Assembly: GCA_030998015.1 (NCBI GenBank)
Contig: JARWMV010000029.1
Span: 116,408 to 180,407, forward strand
Reading direction: 5' to 3'
Length of the DNA: 64,000 nucleotides
Source: Ceratorhiza oryzae-sativae
Taxonomy: Eukaryota > Basidiomycota > Agaricomycetes > Cantharellales > Ceratobasidiaceae
A program made the position numbers and the translations under genes. A model generated the notes under the pieces. It was not told the origin of the DNA, searched no databases, and saw only the letters and a list, made by a program, of their open reading frames with translations. Position 1 is the first letter of the stretch. The number at the start of each line of letters is the position of its first letter. Below, piece by piece: positions 54,041 to 64,000 of the stretch.

Positions 54041-57017
54041 ATGTCCACGCCCCATAAGAATTTCAAGATCGCAGTCCTCACCTCTGGTGGGGACAGTGCT
54101 GGAATGAATGCGGCCGTACGCGCTGTCGTCAAAGCCGGAATCTCCAAGTAAGCCCTCACCACCATGATATCATATCTTCGTTTCATCTCCACTTGGCGTA
54201 GAGGATGCGAGATGTGGGTTGTTCGTGAGGGATATGAGGGCCTAGTTCGAGGGAATACCGAGGCCCCGCCTGATGAAGTTCCTCTAGACTCCTGCATGGC
54301 AGGGGATGTCTCGGATGAGATAGCACAGCTAGGTTTCGTGAAGAGCCTTCGTTTTGGAGATGGAGAGCTGTTCAAGCAGGGAGAAGGCGACGCTGAGGAT
54401 AGGCCTGATAAGAAGACGCTCAAAGGGCGTTATATCGTCAAAGTAGGCTGGGACGACGTCCGTGGCTGGATGGGTGAGGTCAGTAGTTTTATAGATTCTA
54501 GTTGGTCCGCCGAAGCTGACAGCTCGATTAACAGGGAGGTACGCTGATCGGAACAGCTCGATGCGCCGCGTTCCGCCAAGTTGAAGGCCGAATGACCGCC
54601 GCCTACAACCTCATCAAAGAAGGAATTGATGCTCTCGTTGTATGCGGTGGAGACGGATCCCTTACCGGAGCAGACAAACTGCGAGGCGAGTGGCCAGAGT
54701 TAGTTGACGGGTTGCTCAAAGATGGTCTGTCCACTCTATCCTAGCTATATGCTATTTCAAACCCATAGTTGCCAGGCCGGATAACTCAAGAGCAAGCCAG
54801 CATTTACGGACATCTGAAGATTGTCGGTCTCGTTGGATCTATTGACAATGATATGGCAATGACAGATCTAACAATTGGAGCACCCACCGCGCTTCACCGC
54901 ATATGTGAAGCGATCGACAACATAAACTCGACAGCCTCTTCCCATTCTCGTGCCTTTGTCGTTGAGGTCATGGGTCGGCATTGTGGCTGGCTCGCTTTGC
55001 TAGCCGGAGTCAGGTGTGTCATTCTGTGGCTACAAAACGAACACAAAGCTCAATAATTCTAGTGCTGGAGCCGATTTCATTTTCATTCCTGAACAACCCC
55101 CTGAGGCACACCCCTGGGAAGATGATATGTGCGAAACCATCAAGCGAGTAAGTGGTTCAAGCGTGACCAACCACCCGTTCAATTGAATGATAGGTGACTT
55201 CAGCATCGGAATGTTGGCAAGCGCAAAACTATTGTTATCGTCGCCGAAGGTGCACACGATCGTGAACTCAACCCAATTAAGCCAGATTATGTGAAGGACG
55301 TTCTCACGGAACGCCTGGGTTTGGACACCCGTGTAACTACACTTGGTCACACCCAACGCGGTGGGAAACCTTGTGCCTTGGATCGCATTCTGGTAGTGTC
55401 GTCCTTCACGTTCATCACTGGGCATCGTCTGATGACTCTGTTCGATTGAAACAGCCGACTCTTCAAGGCGTGGAGGCTGTGGATGCTTTGCTTGAGGCAA
55501 CTCCTGAGACTCCGTCCTATATGATCGGGATCAGCGAGAATCAAATCACACGAAAGCCTTTGATGAAAGCGGTTGAGCTGGTTCGTTGCCCGTATTTTAA
55601 TATTCGAGCTTAGCTAAATGCGCATAAAAAGACTCAAGCCGTCGCCAAAGCAATTGCGGAGAAGGACTTTGTGAAAGCCATATCACTACGTGATCCGGAA
55701 TTCAAGGACTACCTGGAGGCTTTTACGGTGACGTCTGCGCTAGATAGCGAAGTCAAGCTACCCCAGCAAAAGGTGCGATTTGTAGTTCTCGCTGGGCTGG
55801 TCTAATATCCTGTTTTAGAGGCTGCGTATTGGAATAATCCAGTAAGATATTGAGTGCTTCTTGCATATATTTTGTTATTAATAATGGGTCATAGCATGGG
55901 TGCCCCGGCTGGAGGTATGAACGCAGCAACCCGTGCGGCAGTGCGCTACTGTCTGGAACGTGGCCACACTCCTCTTGCAATCAACAATGGTTTTCAGGGG
56001 CTGCTCGAAGATAGTGTCAACGAGATGTCATGGTTGCGTGTCGATAACTGGATGACCCGAGGGGGCTCCGAGATTGGTACTAATCGTATGCTCCCAAGTA
56101 TCGATATCGGAGCCGTTGCTTCCAAATTCCAGGGGCATAGGTTTGATGGTCTTTTCATGATAGGAGGGTTTGAGGCATTTTCTGCCCTTCTTGAGCTGAA
56201 GAATGGTCGCCAAAACTATCCTGCATTCAACATTCCGATGGTCCACTTGCCGGCTACCATCAGCAACAACGTACCTCTCACCGAGTTCAGTCTTGGTAGC
56301 GACACCAGCCTGAATGCCCTCGTTGACGCGTGCGACTCAATCAAACAGAGTGCCCAAGCCAATCGGAATAGGGTATTTGTCGTCGAGACTCAAGGCGGCA
56401 TGTGTGGATATATTGCTACAATGGGGGCGCTGGCAGTGGGCGCTGCGGTGGTCTACACTCCAGAAGTCGGAATTAACCTCGACCTGTTGCGCGCGGACGT
56501 AAACTTCTTAAAGACTCGATATGCTTTAGATGTGAAGGGGAAGTCGGAAGGGCGATTGGTCATCCTGTATGCGTTTCCCGTTTTACTTCTAACCTTATTT
56601 TGCTTATTGTGTTACAGGAGCGAGAAAGCGTCCAAGGTCTACACTATAGATGTGGTTACGAAGATATTGGCCGATGAGGGCCGTGCGCTATTCGACTCAC
56701 GTTCCGCGTCACTCGGACACACCCTTCAGGGTGGCATCCCTTCTCCTATTGACCGTGCCCGCGCTGTACGGCTCTCTATCAAGTGCATGATGTTCCTTGA
56801 GCAACATGCCCGATCATCTCGTCGCCTGGCTCCCCCCGAGAGCGCTGCCGTAATTACTATCCAAGGCACAAGCATTAAGCTCACACCAGTCGAGGAAATG
56901 GTTCAGCATGCTGACATGAAGAACCGAAGGGGAAGGAATCCCTGGTGGGCTGGGATCAAACGATTAACGGAGACTTTGGGTGGCCGAACGGAATTGGTGG
57001 ATGTTGCTAACAAATGA
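54041..57017 (+). CDS. pfk: ATP-dependent 6-phosphofructokinase
   Basis: Catalyses fructose-6-phosphate + ATP to fructose-1,6-bisphosphate in cytosolic glycolysis. Eleven exons (54041-54147, 54202-54478, 54535-54724, 54776-55013, 55063-55147, 55204-55392, 55455-55580, 55632-55772, 55819-55841, 55895-56566, 56618-57017) give 2,448 nt, 815 residues, the duplicated eukaryotic form. The N-half has the ATP loop [28 protein letters not shown], the catalytic [17 protein letters not shown] and GHTQRGG. The C-half (regulatory) has [21 protein letters not shown] and GGMCGYIA. Exon 9 is 23 nt. The gene lies between divergent WLM and convergent NmrA-like genes. Confidence 0.96.
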
Positions 57018-57187
57018 CTGCGAATTTGTGTTTGAGGGCAACATATCTAGAACAACTGAAGCATGTACGGAGAAGGTGATTGTGGATTAGGATTTTTAAA
57101 TAGAACCACGTCAATGGGGAATCTATGGATCATATCTGATATAACCATGCAAAACGTAACCAAAATGCACCTATGCGATAAACAACT

Positions 57188-58577
57188 TTAAAACTCCTCT
57201 TTCGTGAGCATACATTTGATCATCAATGGTTGAGGCACGGGAACCTCCAGGTGTTCGGCTACAAAATCGCGCCATGTCTGCCTGGATGGATGAAGTTTTT
57301 CGGCTAGCTCCTGAGAAAAGAACCGTTTTCCGCTTTCGTGTTCGTCGATGAAATATTTGAAGCTAAGCGAGATAGTGTCAGCAGCCTCGTGCTCCATGCG
57401 AAACCGCGACTTACATTCCCCATCCCTCAATGATAAAGGGTTCATATTGAAGCGCCATAAACTCCTCCCGGGTTGTTTCGTGGATTTCTACGTTAGAGCT
57501 TCGGGGAACGTAAGTTGGCAGCCAGCAGCAAACATTAATATTTCTGTGCTCGCACCTGGTTATTTCTGAGAATATCTCACCGTACTGTCGCAGCGAGATA
57601 TATTCGTTCACGACATACATATCCTTGCCCAGCCACTCCGAGGGATTCTCAAACGCCACCAGAACCTAAAACTCTATTGTATTTTTTGGAGCAGTTCTCA
57701 TAAATACAGAAGCACTCACGTAGTGTCCAATGTCTTTCGGAGACATGCTAGGAATAGGAACGTCAGTCGGGAACGGGAATTTCAATTTCCAGCCTCCTGC
57801 TCGATTTTTGGTGATGACTTCGAAGAGAAATATGTTCCCAAAGTAAAATGAAGTTCCGAATTGCGTATGTGGAACACCGGAAGTCTTGAGATATTCCCCA
57901 GCGGCTGTTCTACAACGCTTCAATACCCTCGGCGTGGTATAGCGGCTCACACTCACTTGTGCTTGAATGCATTGACCTCCAAGCCAGGCGTCGGAGGAGC
58001 GACGCTACCAAACGATCAGGCACTCGTGTGATATTAGAATTCGCCAACCCTGACCCACAAAAATACTAAATGCTTTATCTTGGCGATTTTGGCGGCATTG
58101 ATGATGTTGATTCCCTGCTGCGTTTCCCTCTCGAAAGCATCGAAATAGTCTGTTACACCATAGGCACCATAGCAACCTTGTGCGAATCATTCACTCGACA
58201 TCGTTTGAATTGGAACAGCAGCGAATTGGACTTACCTTCGAATGCGATGCAGAGCGAATCTAAGTCATCAAAGTTCGCATAGGCTACGGTAGCGCCAGCT
58301 TGAATGAGTTCTACTAAACCATGAGTTTACTATACCTCTGGACTCTGGAGCCTAACAGGTAGCTGACCTTTTGCCGATGGCCCGTTGACTTTCCTTGTGA
58401 GCGCACGAACAGCAAACTTGCCGCTGTGCAAGAGGTGTCTGACCACGCTTCCTCCCTGAAATCCTATGAGTTTTGGTGTCGATAAGTATTGTTTCAACTG
58501 AAAGCTAGGATGAGTCTACCTGTGGCACCACAGACCGCTATAATTGGCTTAGTGTTTATAGGTTCCTTAAGGTTCAT
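57188..58577 (-). CDS. NmrA-like Rossmann-fold protein
   Basis: Nine exons (58520-58577, 58368-58463, 58236-58313, 58059-58176, 57957-58004, 57720-57909, 57556-57665, 57415-57498, 57188-57362) give 957 nt, 318 residues. Starts MNLKEPINTKPIIAVCGATGFQGGSVV: a beta strand plus the GxxGxxG dinucleotide motif. Then ALTRKVNGPSAK, VTDYFDAFERETQQGINI, TSFYFGNIF and PKDIGHYV, typical of the NmrA/HSCARG family, which bind NAD(P) and often act as redox-sensing regulators rather than enzymes. The catalytic Tyr-Lys of short-chain dehydrogenases is not evident. All introns are 47-59 nt GT-AG. Confidence 0.93.
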
Positions 58578-58994
58578 CTCGAGCTGGTGACAAGCTACTG
58601 CGAATAGATCAACTCAGTCTACACAGCTTTATTGTAAGCCCAAGATTCCAAGGATCCGGTCAAGTTGGGGTATTAATGAAGTCCACTTCGAGTCCAAGGG
58701 CATTCCAGCACGGATCCTAGATTAATCGGCTTGGCCATGTAATCACGCCAGCACGTGTTTGCAAACGACAATACCCAACGTAGATAAAACCCGACCGGTT
58801 CTTGGTGGTCGGAATATATGAAATTAAGATAGGGAGTGTAAAAACACCAAGTTAAACAAACGTATAGGCCCGGATACACTAATAGCCAGCCGGATGAATG
58901 TACCGAGTTCGGAATCAAACATGACACAAGCAGCACACAACCGAATAGGGTATTGCCCAGCGACGCTCGGTGCCCAGAGATGTACCGATTCGGT
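58578..58994. other. 417-bp intergenic region
   Basis: Upstream of the NmrA-like start and downstream of the Sec14-like stop. No gene seen. Presumably holds the NmrA promoter. Confidence 0.5.
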
Positions 58995-60288
<1,294 letters not shown>

Positions 60289-60428
60289 GGATGGGCATCT
60301 TGGCTGAATCCGGCGGTGGGCGATGGCGAGTGCGCGACACCAAATTCAGCACCGCCACAGTTCCCTGAATTACCAACCAGGCTCACACACGCCGCAAAGA
60401 TCAGGTAGTCTGTGATTTCATCCGTGTG

Positions 60429-63158
60429 CTAAGCAACAAGGTCCATTGCTGAACTGTCTCCTTCCGAAATCCCACTCAAATTGCTTATGTCTGACCTCTC
60501 CATTGTCCGCGTCTCTTGTGCTCGCGCATGTGCCTCGGTTGCTCGATTTCGCCGCTCCATTCCAGCCTGCCAATCTTCTTCCGTCCCGAGGCCGGGGATG
60601 AAATCAACCGGAGTGTCGACATTAGCCTGCACCGCGCTGTTCAACAGGTCGATAACATGCGCCGAAAGCGGCTCGATTGCCAGTGCCTAGCGCGTAATAG
60701 TGAATTAGTGCGTCCAAAATTTCCCAAGAACAAGGTAAAACCTCGTGGTAGCGAGCCATTGCATCGTCCAACTCAAACAGGATATGGTGCGTAACTCCTA
60801 GACTTGCAATCGCGATAGCATGGCGTGGCTCCAGCTCCAGCACACGCATATATTTAGCTTTCGCCTCCTGGAGTTGACTTCAGAAAGTCGATGAGCTCTC
60901 GTGGATCATCCATATACTGTGCTCACCCTAATTTGCGGTACGCATGGGCCTGATTAAGGTATAAAGTGGACCACAACGTTTGCGACCCTCGCACCTCGCC
61001 CGCTCGGGATACGGCGTTACAAAAGTGTTCTAGTGCCTCTTCATACCTGTGATGCCCTCAACTATTGAAACCTACAACACTTGTCTCACTTACTTTCGAT
61101 TCTCGTACGCAACAACCCCTAACTCATTAAGTAAGACTGGGTCCGTGTCACATAGCGCTGCTGCCGCTGAGAGGTGTGATTCTGCAAGTTGCATATTCGA
61201 TAGCTGAATGTGCTCCATTCCAATGAATAGTTGGGGTAGATGGGATCTGTGATTCAGAGTGAGTTCGCCGAATCAGCTGGATTTAGGCCGAGCCGTCGAT
61301 ACTCACCCCGGAAATAAGCGTGCGCTAGTGGAATATGCAACAATTGCCTGGTCATGTTCTCCTTCGTAGGCAAAAGCGTGAGCAAACGCAATCCAAGCAG
61401 GACCAAATCGAGGGTCCATCAAGGACGTTTTCCTGAAATGTGTGAACATGAATGATTCGAGAATCATCAACGGATGCTATCGTACTCACGAGAAGTACTT
61501 TTTTGCTTCACCATGGCGCTTCGAAGCCAGATACCAGAGCCCCACAGCATACCAGCTGCATGGCGAATCTGGTTCATGGGCGACCAAATCATGAGCTAAA
61601 AGGAACAAACGACTATGCAGATGAGGGAGTGTGGTCATGCAAGCGAGATGAAGCGGTAATGTAGAAGGGTGAACAGCTTCCAGTTCCAGAATTCTACGTG
61701 CCTTGGGTCAATGGGTGCTCTCCAGCCACTTGAGACTAGGATGCCTACCGGGATGTAATAGCAAAGCAATCCGCCCATCGGTACTCCGCATACAACGAAT
61801 CTGCATGTCCGAATAACACATCTGGATTTTCCGCGAGGCCATACTCATCCATCAGGCGTCTACGAGCCGCATCTATTTCCGCCGAATGCTTGAACTAGGA
61901 CGGGACGAACAAAGTCAGTGAAGCCAAAAAGGCATGCCCTCGACGCCCTTGCCTTTTTCAACCGTGTTATGTACATTAACTTAACAAACTCGGCTTGTTC
62001 CTGCGCTTGCTCACGGTATGCAAGCCCATCAACCAATGCCCACTCTATCCGCAGAAGGTTAGCGTACGAGCAAAATGTGACTATACTCTGAATATTGATC
62101 GTACCCTCGTCAACGCCCATCATTTCCCCGCCAATCAAAAGCTCAAAAGCCTCGTAGCACTTAACGTCCAAGGCTAGCGCCTCCAGCAGGCATTCTTTCG
62201 CTCTATCCGCGCGATTGAGGCGCAGCATGAGTAGTCCTCGTAGATAACACATTGAAGCCTCGACTTTAATGCCACCATCGGAGTTAGGTATAGTTGATCC
62301 AGATTTCGCTACACAAGAGGCGAAGAATTCGATCTCGGTTGAGCTAACAGCGTGTGGTGCACTTACACGAGCCCGCAAACGGATTGGAATCTCCCAGCAT
62401 CTCCATAGCCTCTGTCCAATTGCCGGACTTGACCTGCCGGATGCTCAGTATATTTTACTGGTTATTCGACTCAACTTACCTGACACTGTGCCGCCAGGTA
62501 GCGGCAGGCCACACTCACATCTACTAGACGTGACACACCCTCTCCCTGAATCATGTCCAATGGTTGCTCGCCTCGTGGTTGCGCCACGCGGGTGTTGGCC
62601 ATAGAAAAGTTGAAGGGACGCGTCAGCAGACGCTCAGCACGAGAATATTGATTGGTTAGAAAGTGTGTTTGTGCCAGCCAAAATGCGTCGTTTGGATCGC
62701 CTGCGTGGAACGTGGGTAAATCACACCCTAGAGGAATTTTATGAAAGAGTTTTACCCGTCCAAGTAAGAACCTTGTCTCCCCAAAAAATTGCGGTATCGT
62801 ACAAGTGTTGCATCATAGCATCGTGTCTCCACATTCTAAGTTTGTCCACAATCGTCCAATCACTGAGATCATCCTCATCCTCGCCAAAAGTGGTGTCTTC
62901 GTCTTTATCGTTTGCTAGGGGGTGACGCCCGAGGCTAGTAAAGTCGCGCCGTATTCGAGATGTTCTTGGAGATGCACTTAGTGTTGACGCGTTTGCGTCG
63001 AGGTGATGGCGAGTGGGCGGAGTTGGCGAAGCAGCTAATAAGGAATGCACAAGTCCGTGTGGTCCCATGGAAATAGACGACGAAAGAGATCCCCTTGTAC
63101 CGCTTCCCGATGGAAGCGGCCGAATAGTATACACATTTCGGGTTGGAGGGGTTGACAT
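60429..63158 (-). CDS. Anaphase-promoting complex subunit Apc6/Cut9 (Cdc16)
   Basis: TPR subunit of the APC/C ubiquitin ligase that drives mitotic exit. Exon 1 (62756-63158) starts [12 protein letters not shown], is Ser/Pro/Arg-rich and ends in the first TPR-like helices ([27 protein letters not shown]). The next exon begins [26 protein letters not shown]. Later blocks: [65 protein letters not shown] repeats (canonical Cut9 order), NELGVVAYE and [17 protein letters not shown]. The tail is acidic ([13 protein letters not shown]). About a dozen exons with ~50-nt introns; most borders can be seen, but not every one was fixed. Confidence 0.93.
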
Positions 63159-63327
63159 GGTTCGTCTTTGGGGTCAGAATTAATATTTACAGCTATTTAC
63201 CATCGTTTGTCAAACACCCTGAACGAGGAATGTGGTCCCAAGGAAAAGGATTTCAACCATATAGATTTTACAGAATACAGAATAGACAGTGCAGGTAAAT
63301 ACGCTTCCGCGCGATTAAAGGCTCAAG

Positions 63328-64000
63328 CTAATCAGATTTCTTGTTGGAGATTTGGCCAGTCGATTTGTTGTACTCCGTAGCGAGACGATCATACTCATCT
63401 GCCTGTTGTTTGGCCTGTTTCTTCAATGTGTCTAGAATGGATAGTCAGCGCCAGGCAGTCAGCACGATAGAAAGCGAGTAGACCTTCTTGTCCTTACCAA
63501 AATCACGAGACTTGGCTTCACTGGCCGCCAATTTCTTCTTTAACTCCGCAATCTCTGCGCTTTGGTCCTTGGCACCAGACTTCCCTTCAGTCCGCTACAA
63601 TTCAAATGATAAGACTAGCCTGAGCCACACTTTGTGTTACATACCTTTTTAAGCTCGGCATACTCCTTCTGAGTGTGAATGAGATCAAGGAGAATGTAGA
63701 AAGTGCGAGTAAGGATAAGTGAGAGGAACAAGGTGAAGCCGGTTAGGTACATGTTACGCTGGGTGCTATTATTAGATTTGTTAGTTGCAAATGCAACCAA
63801 GTGGACAAGATCTAACATACTAGAATTTCTTAGCAGCATGGTTGGTCTCAGTTTGGACATTTGTAGCTCCGGCGGCCGTTTTGGCCTGTTGCCCCTCGGC
63901 CGTTACCCTCAACATTCTCTGGACGGCATCTACGTCATGAGATCAAGTCATCAATCTCCTTATTTTTCCATCACACATACCTACGAATAGTACTCCACAA
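63328..64000 (-). CDS. BAP31-like ER membrane protein (5' end outside window)
   Basis: Partial gene. Exons 63981-64000, 63821-63929, 63645-63765, 63498-63594 and 63328-63431 keep frame. The visible part has the end of a transmembrane helix (VLFVDAVQRMLRV), a linker, the third membrane helix (MYLTGFTLFLSLILTRTFYILLDLI) and a cytosolic coiled coil (AEIAELKKKLAASEAKSRDF...KKQAKQQADEYDRLATEYN). It ends NKKSD, a KKxx-like ER-retrieval tail. BAP31/Yet family proteins act as ER chaperone/export receptors. The first one or two membrane helices lie beyond 64,000. Confidence 0.9.

Overview
The window is nuclear DNA from a filamentous basidiomycete, most likely an Agaricomycete. The evidence is host genes with very short (about 45-65 nt) introns, a NACHT/WD40 (STAND) relic, and a dense load of Ty3-type chromoviruses, hAT, Tc1/mariner and DDE-transposase elements. 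The style of the elements and gene families resembles Rhizoctonia/Ceratobasidium; that placement is inference, since no search was possible. No prokaryotic operons, CRISPR arrays, rRNA or tRNA genes were seen.

Region 1 (1-42,541) is a transposon graveyard with clear stratigraphy. A Ty3/Tf1-type integrase fragment (1-507) is followed by a giant, decayed Ty3-type chromovirus (508-18,919; about 14.5 kb once three nested solo LTRs are subtracted). It carries a collagen-like Gag, protease, reverse transcriptase, RNase H, integrase and a C-terminal chromodomain. Between pol and the 3' LTR it has an unusual module of at least four accessory ORFs: a membrane-anchored protein, a proline-rich/coiled-coil protein that only reads through after removal of two related introns, a 281-codon ORF and an acidic ORF. 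Three solo LTRs of the same family sit inside it, all inverted and each with a 5-bp target duplication (CTGAA, GCATC, ACACC); a truncated second copy (28,389-30,718) preserves an empty site. Next come a DDE transposase relic, a Tc1/mariner element with about 225-bp inverted repeats (20,926-23,185), solo LTRs of two other families, a short inverted-repeat family, and a GC-rich host island (about 24.5-27 kb) containing a collapsed STAND/NLR-like gene. A hAT element (32,024-42,533, duplication GTGGAGAC) contains a foldback MITE inside one of its introns and a complete Tf1-like retrotransposon (34,929-41,873, duplication ATAAG) with a self-priming primer-binding site.

Region 2 (42,689-64,000) is gene-dense host DNA. 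In order: cct5 chaperonin (-), NKAP-domain protein (+), sdhC (-), maf1 (+, frameshifted), an unrecognised gene (-), a Nop15/NIFK-like RRM protein (+), a WLM/Wss1-type metalloprotease (-), 6-phosphofructokinase (+), an NmrA-like protein (-), a Sec14-like CRAL-TRIO protein (-), the APC/C subunit Apc6/Cut9 (-) and a BAP31-like ER protein (-, cut by the window edge). Exon models for cct5, sdhC, the WLM protease, pfk, NmrA, Sec14 and the Nop15-like gene were assembled by hand and keep frame throughout. They expose several GC-AG introns and micro-exons of 6, 15 and 23 nt.

The two halves differ in style. The elements of the first half are AT-rich and CpG-poor, with stop codons that often look like C-to-T changes. 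The Tf1-like insert keeps more CpG and looks younger. The host genes are CpG-rich and mostly intact.
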